From Candidatus Tabaqchalia intestinavium (GTDB taxonomy: Bacteria; Bacillota; Clostridia; Oscillospirales; CAJFTT01): a stretch of 38,657 nt of DNA. Numbering within the stretch: the stretch's first letter is position 1; every line of letters begins with the position of its first letter. Below are positions 15,291 to 23,403 of the stretch, one piece after another. The stretch lies in assembly GCA_904420005.1 (NCBI GenBank), contig CAJFTT010000028.1:1-38657 (forward strand), given 5' to 3'. Made by a program: the position numbers and the translations under genes. The notes beneath the pieces are model-generated. The model saw nothing but the letters and a program-made list of their open reading frames with translations. It had not been told where the DNA came from and did no database searches.

Positions 15291-15539
15291 ATGAAAATCT
15301 CCGTATGCGTCGGCAGTTCCTGCCATCTGAAAGGTTCCTACAAAATCATCGAAAAATTCAAAGAATGCATCGCGGCCAACGGGCTGGAGGACAGCGTGAC
15401 GCTGCAGGCGGCATTCTGCCTGGGCAAATGTACCAACGGCGTGAGCGTCAAAATGGACGACGAGATCGTGTGCGGCGTCTCGGAGGAGAATGCCGAGGCC
15501 GTCTTTAACCAGTACGTCCTGCAAAAGAGCGGCCGTTGA
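15291..15539 (+). CDS. Thioredoxin-like [2Fe-2S] ferredoxin (NuoE/HydC type)
   Basis: An 82-residue soluble protein with the ligand pattern C6-x4-C11 ... C43-x3-C47 of the thioredoxin-fold [2Fe-2S] family, as in the NuoE subunit of complex I and the small subunits of bifurcating hydrogenases. The usual N-terminal helical region of NuoE is absent, so this is a minimal single-domain carrier. AAAGGGG lies 8 bases before ATG 15291. The sensory hydrogenase gene follows after 36 bp, suggesting one operon in which this protein passes electrons to or from HydS. No flavoprotein (NuoF/HydB-like) partner is encoded nearby, so a complete bifurcating complex is not formed from this locus. Confidence 0.85.
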   Translation: MKISVCVGSSCHLKGSYKIIEKFKECIAANGLEDSVTLQAAFCLGKCTNGVSVKMDDEIVCGVSEENAEAVFNQYVLQKSGR

Positions 15540-15575
15540 CGCGCCGACCATAACCCGGAAAGGGGATGCCACGCC

Positions 15576-17255
15576 TTGAACCAGTATCTCAAGCTCAAAA
15601 AATCCAACTGCCGCAATTGCTACAAATGCATCCGCAATTGTCCTGTCAAATCCATCAAGTTTTCCGATAACCAGGCGCATATCGTCGAGGACGAATGCAT
15701 CCTCTGCGGCCAGTGCTTCGTGGTGTGTCCGCAGAACGCGAAAGAGGTGCGCAATGACGTCGCCCGCGCGAAAGCACTGCTGGCTTCCGGCGCGCCGGTC
15801 GTCGCCAGCATCGCGCCCTCCTTCGTGGCGAATTTCCCCGGCGTGACCATCGCGAGCCTGCGCGACGCGCTCGGCCGGCTGGGCTTCGCCGGCGCGGAGG
15901 AAACGGCCGTCGGCGCGACGATCGTCTCCCGGCAGTATGAGCAGCTCGTGCACGCGCGCCAGCAGCGGGTCATCCTGTCCTCCTGCTGCCATACGGTCAA
16001 CCTGCTGATCCAGAAATACTATCCCGGCGCGCTGCCCTACCTTGCGGCGGTGCTCTCGCCCATGCAGGCGCACTGTCAGGACATCAAACGCCGCGTGGCG
16101 GGTACGAAAACTGTCTTCATCGGCCCCTGCATCTCCAAAAAAGCCGAGGCCGACCAGTACGAAGGCTATGTCGACTGCGCGCTGACCTTCGAGGAATTCT
16201 CGGAATGGCTCGAAGCCGAGGGCATCGCCCTCGCCTCCGGCGCGCCGGAGCCGCCCAGCGAGGGCGGGCGCGCGCGGCTGTACCCGACGGCGGGCGGCAT
16301 CCTGCGCTCGATGGACCGGGAGGAAGGCTTCGCCTATCTCGCGGTCGACGGCGTGGACAACTGCATCCAGGCGGTACGCGACGTCATCGAGGGCAATCTC
16401 ACCGACTGCTTCATTGAGATGTCGGCCTGTCCCGGCAGCTGCGTCGGCGGGCCGGCCATGCAGCGCGGGCGGACTGCGCCGGTTCGGGATTTCCTCGCGG
16501 TGGACCGCTACGCGAAAAGCGGCGATTTCCCCACCGAAACCTATACGTCCGAAGAGCTCAAAAAGCCCTTCTCCTTCCTGGGCGTGCACCAGCAGCATCC
16601 CGGCCAGCAGGCCATCGAGGAAGTGCTGCGCAAGATGGGCAAGACGTCTCCCGAGAAGGAACTCAACTGCGGCAGCTGCGGTTATAACACCTGCCGGGAA
16701 AAGGCCGCCGCCGTCTGCATGGGCAAGGCCGACCCCAGCATGTGCCTGCCGTTCCTGATGGAGAAAGCCGAGTCTTTCTCCGACACCATCATCTCCAACA
16801 CCCCCAACGCCATCATCGTGCTCAACGAGGCGCTGGAGGTGCAGCAGATCAACAACGCGGCCTGCCGTCTGATGAATATCCAGACCCCGCGCGACGTGCT
16901 GGAGGAGCAGGTGGTGCGCATCCTCGACCCGCAGCCTTTCCTGGAGGTGCTTTCCACCGGGCGCAGCATCCGCGACCGTCGGGTGTATCTCGCGGAATAC
17001 GGCCGCAGCGTCGAGCAGAGCATCCTGTATGACAAGAGTTATCACATCCTCATGAGCATCATGCGCGACGTGACGGACGAGGAAGAGGCCCGCAACCACA
17101 AGGAAGCGCTGCAGCGCCAGACGGTCGAGATCACCGACAAGGTCATCGAGAAGCAGATGCGCGCCGTGCAGGAGATCGCGTCGCTGCTCGGCGAGACTAC
17201 GGCGGAGACCAAGGTCGCGCTGACCAAGCTGAAGGAGTCGCTGCGTGATGAATAA
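15576..17255 (+). CDS. hydS: Sensory [FeFe]-hydrogenase with PAS domain (HydS type)
   Basis: A 559-residue cytoplasmic protein. Two [4Fe-4S] ferredoxin motifs come first (C12, C15, C18, C22; C41, C44, C47, C51). An H-cluster domain follows with L1 SSCCH (C137, C138), L2 GPCISKK (C185) and L3 EMSACPGSCVGG (C285, C289). A further four-cysteine FeS motif starts at C365 (CGSCGYNTC), then a PAS domain (about 398-490) and a short C-terminal helix, with no kinase. All four expected cluster ligands are present, but the usual TSCCP has become SSCCH, matching sensory group C enzymes rather than fast catalysts. This arrangement (HydS, phosphatase, HydA2) is known from Ruminococcus albus, where HydS is proposed to sense H2. 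Start is TTG 15576, preceded by GGAAAGGGGA; no in-frame ATG is suitably placed. The stop overlaps the phosphatase start, implying coupled translation. Confidence 0.9.
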   Translation: MNQYLKLKKSNCRNCYKCIRNCPVKSIKFSDNQAHIVEDECILCGQCFVVCPQNAKEVRNDVARAKALLASGAPVVASIAPSFVANFPGVTIASLRDALGRLGFAGAEETAVGATIVSRQYEQLVHARQQRVILSSCCHTVNLLIQKYYPGALPYLAAVLSPMQAHCQDIKRRVAGTKTVFIGPCISKKAEADQYEGYVDCALTFEEFSEWLEAEGIALASGAPEPPSEGGRARLYPTAGGILRSMDREEGFAYLAVDGVDNCIQAVRDVIEGNLTDCFIEMSACPGSCVGGPAMQRGRTAPVRDFLAVDRYAKSGDFPTETYTSEELKKPFSFLGVHQQHPGQQAIEEVLRKMGKTSPEKELNCGSCGYNTCREKAAAVCMGKADPSMCLPFLMEKAESFSDTIISNTPNAIIVLNEALEVQQINNAACRLMNIQTPRDVLEEQVVRILDPQPFLEVLSTGRSIRDRRVYLAEYGRSVEQSILYDKSYHILMSIMRDVTDEEEARNHKEALQRQTVEITDKVIEKQMRAVQEIASLLGETTAETKVALTKLKESLRDE

Positions 17256-18420
17256 TCTTTGCACCGATATCGGGTACACCAGCGTCAATAAAGCCGGGGA
17301 GCAGCTGTGCGGCGACCACGTCGAGGTCGTCAACCAGGAGGACGGCTCGGTCGTCCTCGTGCTGGCGGACGGGCTGGGCAGCGGCGTCAAGGCCAATATC
17401 CTCTCGACGCTGACCTCCAAGATCATCTCCACCATGATGGCCAACAACCTCTCCATCGAGGACTGCGTCGCGACCATCGCGGCGACCCTGCCGGTGTGCG
17501 AGGTGCGCGGCATCGCCTATTCGACCTTCACCATCCTGCGCATCGCGGGGCAGCGGGAAGCGGAGATCATCCAGTACGACAACCCGCACGTCATCCTGCT
17601 GCGTGAGGGCAAGCATATTGATTACCCCGAGACCGCGATGGAGATCGGCGGCAAGACCATCTACCGCTCGCGCGTCGCCCTGCAGGAAAACGACGTGTTC
17701 ATCGCCATGAGCGACGGGGCCATCCATGCCGGCGTGGGTTCCTCGCTCAATTTCGGCTGGCAGCGGGAGGACATCATCGACTTCATGGAGATGATGTACG
17801 ACAACGATTACACCGCCAAGACGCTCTCGACGCTGCTGGTTGGGGAATGCAACCGCCTTTACGGCGGCAAGCCCGGGGACGATACCACGGCCTGCACCGT
17901 CAAGATCCGCCAGCGCCGGCCGGTCAACCTGCTCATCGGCCCGCCTTCCGACCCGGCCGACGTGGGCAAGATGATGGCGCTGTTTTTCGGCAAGGAAGGC
18001 AAGCATATCGTCTGCGGCGGCACCACATCCACGCTCGCGGCGCAGTTTCTGCACGAGGAGGTCGTGCCGGAGCTGGATTACGTCGATCCGGAGATCCCCC
18101 CCACCGCCAAGATCCGAGGCGTCGATCTCGTCACGGAGGGCGTCATCACCATCAACCGTGTGCTGACCTACGCGCAGAGCTATCTTGCCGACAACAGCGA
18201 ATACAGCAAATGGGGGTACCAGCGCGACGGCGCGTCGCGTATCGCGCGGCTGCTGTTTGAGGAAGCCACGGACATCAACTTCTACGTTGGGCGTGCGGTC
18301 AACCCCGCGCACCAGAATCCGGATTTACCCATCAATTTCAGCATCAAGATGCGTCTGGTCGATCAGCTCTCCGATTGTCTGCGGAAGATGGGCAAACGCA
18401 TCAAGGTGAGTTATTTTTAA
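17248..18420 (+). CDS. SpoIIE/PP2C-family protein phosphatase linked to HydS
   Basis: 390 residues. The N-terminal half (about 1-220) is a PP2C/SpoIIE phosphatase with metal-binding aspartates in LADGLGSG (D41), MSDGAIHAG (D156) and GDDTTA (D211, D212); such enzymes dephosphorylate Ser/Thr, often on anti-anti-sigma or STAS proteins. The C-terminal half (about 225-390) has no domain I recognise; it starts with RRPVNLLIGPPSDP and contains CGGTTSTLAAQF. There is no membrane or PAS segment, so the preceding PAS-hydrogenase would be the sensor and this the output. ATG 17248 overlaps the hydS stop by 8 bp; the adjacent GTG 17245 is equally possible, with AAGGAG at 17232-17237. No kinase or STAS target is encoded in the window, so the substrate is unknown. 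Confidence 0.85.
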   Translation: MNNLCTDIGYTSVNKAGEQLCGDHVEVVNQEDGSVVLVLADGLGSGVKANILSTLTSKIISTMMANNLSIEDCVATIAATLPVCEVRGIAYSTFTILRIAGQREAEIIQYDNPHVILLREGKHIDYPETAMEIGGKTIYRSRVALQENDVFIAMSDGAIHAGVGSSLNFGWQREDIIDFMEMMYDNDYTAKTLSTLLVGECNRLYGGKPGDDTTACTVKIRQRRPVNLLIGPPSDPADVGKMMALFFGKEGKHIVCGGTTSTLAAQFLHEEVVPELDYVDPEIPPTAKIRGVDLVTEGVITINRVLTYAQSYLADNSEYSKWGYQRDGASRIARLLFEEATDINFYVGRAVNPAHQNPDLPINFSIKMRLVDQLSDCLRKMGKRIKVSYF

Positions 18421-18589
18421 CCGGCGGCGGCGCACCGGCCGCGGACAAAAGGCGCTGGCCGCCTGCCCGCGCGAGTCTGCCGCGCCGTCAAACCCGCGCG
18501 GACCACTTGCGCCGCGGCGCCTTGTCCCGCCCCCGGGCGGGCGAAACAAGATATCCCCGTAACGGCAACCTGAGAGGAGAGAACATCTC

Positions 18590-20023
18590 ATGGCAACCAT
18601 CCGTAAATTTGACACCAAAGTCCAGCACCTGAAATACAAAGTCCTGCGCGAGGTCGCGCGGTACGCTTTCGAGGACCGGCTGCTGGATTGCTACCACGAT
18701 ATCCCCAAGAAGATCGTGCCGGGGCCCAAGCCGACGATGCGCTGCTGCATCTATAAGGAGCGCGCCATCGTCGAGGAGCGCATCCGCCTCGCCCTGGGCG
18801 GCGATCCGGAGAATCCAAACGTCATTGAGGTCATCGAGATCGCCTGCGACGAATGCCCGGTAGGCGGCTACCAGGTGACGGAATCCTGCCGCGGCTGCAT
18901 CGCGCACCGCTGCGAGGACGTCTGCCGCCGCGGCGCCATCACCTTCGACGAACACCAGAAGGCCCATATCGACAAGGAGAAATGCATCGAGTGCGGCCAG
19001 TGCGCGAAGGTCTGCCCCTACAGCGCCATCGCCAACAACAAGCGCCCCTGCGAGAACGCCTGCAAGGTCAAGGCCATCCGCCGCAACGAGAACATGGCCG
19101 CCAGCATCGACAACGACAAATGCATCGCCTGCGGCGCCTGCGTATATCAATGCCCCTTCGGCGCGATCGTGGACAAGTCCTTCCTGCTGGAGGTCATCAA
19201 CCTGTTGAAAGCGAGCGAGGACAACACCAAATACAAGGTCTACGCCATTGTGGCGCCGTCCATCTCCAGCCAGTTCAGCTACGCCAAGCTCGGCCAGATC
19301 ATCACGGCCATCCGCCGGCTGGGATTCTATCACGTCGTCGAGGTCGCGCTGGGCGCGGACATGGTGGCCTATGAGGAAGCAGCGGAGCTGGCGGAGAAGG
19401 GGTTCCTGACCTCCTCCTGCTGCCCGGCCTTCGTCGATTATATCCACAAGCAGTTCCCTAGCCTGGTCAAGGACATTTCGCACAATCTTTCGCCCATGGC
19501 GACCATCGCCCGGCATATCAAGAAAACCGACCCGGAGGCAAAGATCGTCTTCATCGGCCCCTGCACGGCCAAAAAGATGGAAGCGCAGAAAGAGTCGGTG
19601 CAGCCCTGGGTGGACAGCGTACTGACGTTTGAAGAGCTGCAGGCGCTCATTGACGCGCGCGACATCGACATCCCGTCGCTCGAAGAGACCGCACTGGACA
19701 ACGCCTCGTATTACGGCCGTATTTTCGCGCGCTCGGGCGGGCTGACCGACGCGGTTCGCGAGGCGCTCAAGGAGCGGGGGCTGACGGACTTCGACTTCCA
19801 GCCGGTGTCCTGCGACGGCATCGAAGCCTGCCGCACGGCGCTGCTCAAGGCGTCGAAGAACGTCCTGCCCGGCAACTTCATCGAGGGCATGGCCTGCGTC
19901 GGCGGCTGCATCGGCGGCGCCGGCTGCCTCACCCACGGGGAAAAGAACAAAAACGAAGTGGACAAATACGGCCAGGAAGCGATGGAGAAAACCATCACCT
20001 CGGCCATCGAGTTCACGCGGTAA
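18590..20023 (+). CDS. Monomeric [FeFe]-hydrogenase, group B (HydA2 type)
   Basis: A 477-residue enzyme catalysing 2H+ + 2e- to H2, probably with reduced ferredoxin. A cysteine-rich N-terminal region (residues 84-110, CDECP ... CRGC) precedes two classical [4Fe-4S] motifs (CIECGQCAKVCP and CIACGACVYQCP). The H-cluster domain has L1 TSSCCPAF (C277 as proton relay, C278 as ligand), L2 GPCTAKK (C325) and L3 EGMACVGGCIGG (C436, C440). Retention of SCCP and MAC-type motifs indicates a real catalyst, in contrast to the upstream sensory paralogue. ATG 18590 follows GAGGAGA with 9-base spacing. It is 169 bp downstream of the phosphatase gene, so it may be in the same operon or have its own start. Maturases HydE, HydF and HydG are not in the window. 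Confidence 0.93.
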   Translation: MATIRKFDTKVQHLKYKVLREVARYAFEDRLLDCYHDIPKKIVPGPKPTMRCCIYKERAIVEERIRLALGGDPENPNVIEVIEIACDECPVGGYQVTESCRGCIAHRCEDVCRRGAITFDEHQKAHIDKEKCIECGQCAKVCPYSAIANNKRPCENACKVKAIRRNENMAASIDNDKCIACGACVYQCPFGAIVDKSFLLEVINLLKASEDNTKYKVYAIVAPSISSQFSYAKLGQIITAIRRLGFYHVVEVALGADMVAYEEAAELAEKGFLTSSCCPAFVDYIHKQFPSLVKDISHNLSPMATIARHIKKTDPEAKIVFIGPCTAKKMEAQKESVQPWVDSVLTFEELQALIDARDIDIPSLEETALDNASYYGRIFARSGGLTDAVREALKERGLTDFDFQPVSCDGIEACRTALLKASKNVLPGNFIEGMACVGGCIGGAGCLTHGEKNKNEVDKYGQEAMEKTITSAIEFTR

Positions 20024-20162
20024 ATTTGGCGTGGTCAAGCACAACCCGCCAGCCCCGCGCGGGCGCATCCCTGCCGCTTTTTGACGAGCGCGGGCCGCGG
20101 TCTGTGTCGCCGGTCACGCTTTCCTCCCGCTGCGCGCGGGAAAACATAATAGATAAATCTGC

Positions 20163-20190
20163 CGAAAGCGCGGTCACCGCTGCGCTTTCG
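20163..20190 (+). terminator. Hairpin downstream of the hydrogenase gene
   Basis: CGAAAGCGC (20163-20171) pairs with GCGCTTTCG (20182-20190), 9 bp with a 10-nt loop, followed by the T-rich ACAATTTCTTTT. It lies between hydA2 and the transporter and plausibly ends the hydrogenase operon. Confidence 0.5.
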
Positions 20191-20267
20191 ACAATTTCTT
20201 TTCCGGCCGGGGGGCCGGAGCAGGAGAAAAAGAGGGGAAACAGAAAAAACAGAGGGGGATCCGTTCC

Positions 20268-21674
20268 TTGAAGAAAGAAAAAACCAAACACACGCAGTCC
20301 CGCGGCCAGTGGGCGAGCAAAATGGGCTTCGTCCTGGCGGCGGCAGGCTCGGCCATCGGGTTGGGCAACATCTGGAAGTTCCCGGGCAAAGTCGGGCTGT
20401 ATGGCGGCGGGGCGTTCCTGCTGTGCTATATCCTCATCGTCGCATTCATCGGCTTCCCTGCTATGCTGGCCGAGCTGTCGCTGGGCCGCCACACGCAGAA
20501 AAACGTCGTCGGCGCATTCACCAAGCTCCGAAAGCACTGGGCGGTCGCGGGGTTCATCAACGTGATCTCGCCGTTTATCATCATGTCCTATTACTGCATT
20601 GTCGGCGGCTGGGTGCTCAAATATATCTGGGTCTACCTCTCCGGCGCGAACTTCGGCGGCGGAGCCGATCAGTATCAGACGTATTTCAACACGTTCGTGC
20701 AGCAGCCGATCGAGCCGCTGCTCTGGGGCGTGTTCTTCCTGGCGCTGTGCGTGTTTGTCGTGCTGCGCGGCGTTTCGGGCGGCATCGAGAAGGTCAGCAA
20801 ATTCCTCATGCCCTGTCTGTTCATCCTGCTCGTGGCGATCGTGGTGCGCGCCGTCACGTTGCCCGGCGCGATGGAGGGCGTGAAATACATGCTCACCGTC
20901 CGGCCCGAGCAGCTCAGCGCGGACACCGTCGTCGGCGCCATGGGACAGGCGTTCTTCTCCCTGTCAGTAGGTATGTCCATCCTCGTGACTTACGGCTCTT
21001 ATGTCCCGAAAGAGGAGAACCTCGCCAAAAGCGCCGCCTGGATCTGCGCGCTGGACACGCTGGCGGCCGTGCTGGCCGCGTTCGCCATCATCCCCGTCGT
21101 GTTCGTCACGTTGGGTGCGGAAGGCATCGGCATGGGCGGCAGCTTCGCGTTCATGGCGCTGCCGGAAGTGTTCGCCAGCCTGCCGGCCGGGGGGCTGATC
21201 GGGCTGGCCTTCTTCCTGCTGCTGTTCCTCGCGGCGCTCACGAGCGCCATCAGCATCCTCGAAGGCTGCGTTGCGTTCGTTTCGGAGGAATTCCACCTTT
21301 CCCGCGTCAAGTCGACGCTCATCCTGCTGGCGCCGCTTATCCTGCTGGGCGCGGGCTATTCGCTCTCCCAGGCGGCCGACCGCGGCATCAACCTGCCGTG
21401 GTTTGACTTCGCCGGCGGGTTCCGGATGCTGCCCATGTGGGACGTGATGGAGCGCTTCACCGACAATTTCACCATTCCGCTGGGCGCGCTGCTGGTGTGC
21501 CTGTTCGTCGGCTGGGTCTGGGGCGCGAAGAACGCTACGCTGGAGATCCAGTCGGGCGGGATGTTCGCCTTCAAGATCCACAAGGCCTGGGAATTCATCG
21601 TGCGCTTTATCGCGCCAGCGATGATCCTCATCATCCTGTTCTGCACGATCGGCCTGGGCAAGGGCCTGAGCTGA
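20268..21674 (+). CDS. Sodium-dependent transporter, SNF/NSS family
   Basis: A 468-residue integral membrane protein with 11-12 hydrophobic segments. It opens with the family signature WASKMGFVLAAAGSAIGLGN followed by IWKFP, the unwound TM1 that binds Na+ and substrate in LeuT-like neurotransmitter:sodium symporters. Bacterial members import amino acids or amines with Na+. The substrate cannot be read from the sequence. The start is TTG 20268, just after AGAGGGGGAT; the next in-frame ATG would remove part of the signature. It is monocistronic with no functionally linked neighbour, although amino-acid uptake feeding fermentation is plausible. Confidence 0.9.
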   Translation: MKKEKTKHTQSRGQWASKMGFVLAAAGSAIGLGNIWKFPGKVGLYGGGAFLLCYILIVAFIGFPAMLAELSLGRHTQKNVVGAFTKLRKHWAVAGFINVISPFIIMSYYCIVGGWVLKYIWVYLSGANFGGGADQYQTYFNTFVQQPIEPLLWGVFFLALCVFVVLRGVSGGIEKVSKFLMPCLFILLVAIVVRAVTLPGAMEGVKYMLTVRPEQLSADTVVGAMGQAFFSLSVGMSILVTYGSYVPKEENLAKSAAWICALDTLAAVLAAFAIIPVVFVTLGAEGIGMGGSFAFMALPEVFASLPAGGLIGLAFFLLLFLAALTSAISILEGCVAFVSEEFHLSRVKSTLILLAPLILLGAGYSLSQAADRGINLPWFDFAGGFRMLPMWDVMERFTDNFTIPLGALLVCLFVGWVWGAKNATLEIQSGGMFAFKIHKAWEFIVRFIAPAMILIILFCTIGLGKGLS

Positions 21675-22590
21675 TCCCGCGCGAGCGCCCCCCGGTTCGG
21701 CGGTCGCGGGCTGCTATCGAAAGGCCGCGCTGATCCCATGCGGGCGCGCCAGGCGCCAGGGGCTCCCGCCAGCCGCCGTTATGTTCCTCTCCGCCACGGC
21801 CGGCGCGCCATGTGCCAGGAATGCCCTTGCATCACACTTATTTACCGCGATATCCCTCGCCCCGGGCGGCGGGGCTTTTCCGGTGGGAGGCGTACAGCCC
21901 CGCCGCAGCCAAGGGCGCCCTTATGTCGGGGATTCTGTCCATCCTTCGTCTGCCCGGTGGCGGAATATCTCCCCGCCTTGTCCGTCTGCAAAACGGCCTG
22001 CCGCAATTTGGTTGCGGCAGGCCGTTTCCTTTTGCGCCGCCCCCAAAGGCAGCCTCTTGCTAACAATCGAACGGTTCGAATCCTGAAGCCCTTCAAAATT
22101 GAATATTTTCTGTATGTGCCCCCGTACCTCACCAGGATAGAGGATCTGCCTCCTCCGCATCCGCCCCGCTTTTCATCGGCGGCGGCCGGTGCTGCCGCGC
22201 GCCTGTTTCCCGCCCGTCCGGCCCCTTCGCGGCCCAGCCTGCCGCTCAATGTAGTTGACGCCCGGCGGATATGCCCGGCAGGCGCGGCAGCTACCCCCGT
22301 GGCCTGCCAAAGCTACTGCGCGCCCCGCCAAAGCTGGCCGCCGGGCCATAGTATGCCCGTCGAGCCGCATCCCCAAAAGCGCGGCGGGCAGCACAACCCC
22401 CGCCTGTAAAAAGCCGGGACTCACTCCCCGGCGATCCCGCCGCGGGAAAATCCAACACTTTTGCTGCGCGGCATTGGCAAGACAAAGGCACAAACGATCG
22501 GCCTGCAACGGCGCGGCCCAACACAAGAACCGGCTTTGCGCACATCCTTCGTGCCGTGCAAAGTCGTGTTTTCCCCTTCTGCACAGCAAA
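21675..22590. other. Gene-free GC-rich interval
   Basis: No ORF here has a plausible ribosome-binding site together with protein-like composition; the longer ones read as Arg/Pro/Ala-rich shadow translations. The only clear element is the hairpin at 21991-22027. TTCAA-AA-TTGAA (22092-22103) is a small palindrome. GGTTCGAATCC at 22075-22085 resembles a tRNA T-arm, but the flanks do not pair. Confidence 0.5.
21991..22027. terminator. Perfect 16-bp hairpin terminator
   Basis: Arms 21991-22006 and 22012-22027, loop TTTGG. The stem starts AAA and ends TTT, followed by CCTTTTG, so it could act in both directions. It is 317 bp past the transporter stop, a long 3' untranslated distance unless another transcript ends here. 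Confidence 0.6.
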
Positions 22591-22596
22591 AAAGGC

Positions 22597-22645
22597 AAAA
22601 AAAGACGGGGCCGGACTGGGCGGTCAGTCCGGGGTTCCCCCCGTC
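22597..22645 (-). terminator. Intrinsic terminator of the AbrB-like gene pair
   Basis: On the minus strand a stem of CCGGACT/AGTCCGG (22611-22617 with 22626-22632) is extended by GACGGGG/CCCCGTC (22604-22610 with 22639-22645) and followed by T7 (A7 at 22597-22603 on the plus strand). It starts about 50 bp after the stop of the downstream abrB-like gene. Confidence 0.75.
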
Positions 22646-22693
22646 AAATTTTGCCTTTTCTTCTTTTGATGCAGCGCTTCGTCATGAAATGAC

Positions 22694-22942
22694 TCAGTCG
22701 ACTCCCTTGCCAATCTTCCGCGCGCATTCGCGGCAGATATGCCTATCCTGATAAAGAATCAAATCGCTCGAGTTGCCGCAGAAAATGCAAGTCGGTTCAT
22801 ACTTGCGCAGCACAATGCTCTTGCCATCGACGTAGATTTCCAGCCCATCGCCCTCATTGATGTCCAGCGTGCGCCGGAGCTCAATGGGGATCACCAACCT
22901 GCCCAGGTTGTCCACTGGTCTTACGATTCCCGTTGTTTTCAT
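22694..22942 (-). CDS. AbrB/SpoVT-family regulator with C-terminal Cys-rich knuckle
   Basis: 82 residues. The N-terminal swapped-hairpin domain (1-50) has the family signature GIVRPVDNLGRLVIPIELRR, followed by GDGLEIYVDGKSIVLRKYEP. The C-terminal tail has two CxxC pairs (CIFC ... CREC), likely a zinc-binding knuckle as in several clostridial AbrB proteins. AbrB proteins are tetrameric global DNA-binding regulators of transition-state and sporulation genes. It follows a paralogue by 27 bp on the same strand, so the two are co-transcribed; near-identical DNA-binding domains could allow mixed oligomers. No partner toxin gene is present, which argues against a MazE-type antitoxin role. Confidence 0.9.
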   Translation of the reverse strand: MKTTGIVRPVDNLGRLVIPIELRRTLDINEGDGLEIYVDGKSIVLRKYEPTCIFCGNSSDLILYQDRHICRECARKIGKGVD

Positions 22943-22969
22943 TCGCTTTCCTCCCGTTTTCTTATGCTT

Positions 22970-23152
22970 TCAGTTGCCTTCCCGAACACCGACATCCGGC
23001 TCATATTTTTTGAGCACAATGTCGGTGCCATCCATGGAGATCTCCAGTCCATCCCCATCGCTGATGTCCAGCGCCCGCCGCAATTCAATGGGGATCACCA
23101 GACGCCCAAGGTTGTCCACCGGTCTGATAATGCCTGTCGTTTTCACATACAA
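22970..23152 (-). CDS. Short AbrB-family DNA-binding protein
   Basis: 60 residues consisting only of the AbrB DNA-binding domain: GIIRPVDNLGRLVIPIELRR, then GDGLEISMDGTDIVLKKYEP. It matches the downstream paralogue at most positions but lacks the Cys-rich tail, having DVGVREGN instead. ATG 23152 has GGGAGGTG just upstream. It is first in a two-gene operon behind a consensus promoter. Residues 10-30 are nearly identical between the paralogues, so they probably recognise the same sites; the tail-less form could modulate the longer one. Both are inferred to be expressed together. Confidence 0.88.
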   Translation of the reverse strand: MYVKTTGIIRPVDNLGRLVIPIELRRALDISDGDGLEISMDGTDIVLKKYEPDVGVREGN

Positions 23153-23206
23153 GCACCTCCCGTATGTTTTTGCCTTAATCTGTCAAAATATGGAAAAGGC
23201 AAAATT

Positions 23207-23235
23207 ATTATAATATATTTCGCGATATTTGTCAA
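23207..23235 (-). promoter_or_regulatory. Consensus sigma-A promoter of the abrB-like pair
   Basis: On the minus strand TTGACA (23230-23235) and TATAAT (23207-23212) are both perfect and 17 bp apart. The spacer is AT-rich with a central CGCG flanked by ATATT/AATAT, a symmetric AT-rich site of the kind AbrB proteins bind, so autoregulation is plausible. Confidence 0.85.
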
Positions 23236-23403
23236 CAAACGTATGAAAGATATATAAAAGGAAGATGTTGGAAACGATTTTTAGTATATCGTTTTACTTC
23301 CACTTCTTACACTGTATAGGCCATATTTTCAACGGGAAAATTGTCATAACGCCGCACGTTCTGTCGATCAAAACCCGATTTTGCGACCATAAAGCAGCAT
23401 CTG

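Noticed and set aside
12398-15292. A 964-residue open frame on the minus strand opposite adhE
   Set aside because: AdhE on the plus strand has full family motifs and a good ribosome-binding site; the antisense frame has none. The same applies to minus-strand frames at 15237-17513, 17197-18312 and 18488-20068.
22070-22090. GGTTCGAATCC, resembling a tRNA T-arm
   Set aside because: The five bases on either side of the TTCGAAT loop do not pair beyond two G-C pairs, and no D-arm, anticodon arm or CCA end fits. The GGTTCGAAG motif in the 390-523 repeats fails for the same reason.
21738-22409. 223-codon ORF after the transporter gene
   Set aside because: It is Arg/Pro/Ala-rich, lacks a ribosome-binding site and runs through the perfect hairpin at 21991-22027.
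22694-23152. AbrB-like pair as MazE-type antitoxins
   Set aside because: No adjacent toxin gene exists, the proteins carry SpoVT/AbrB-type signatures, and one has a zinc-knuckle tail typical of regulators.
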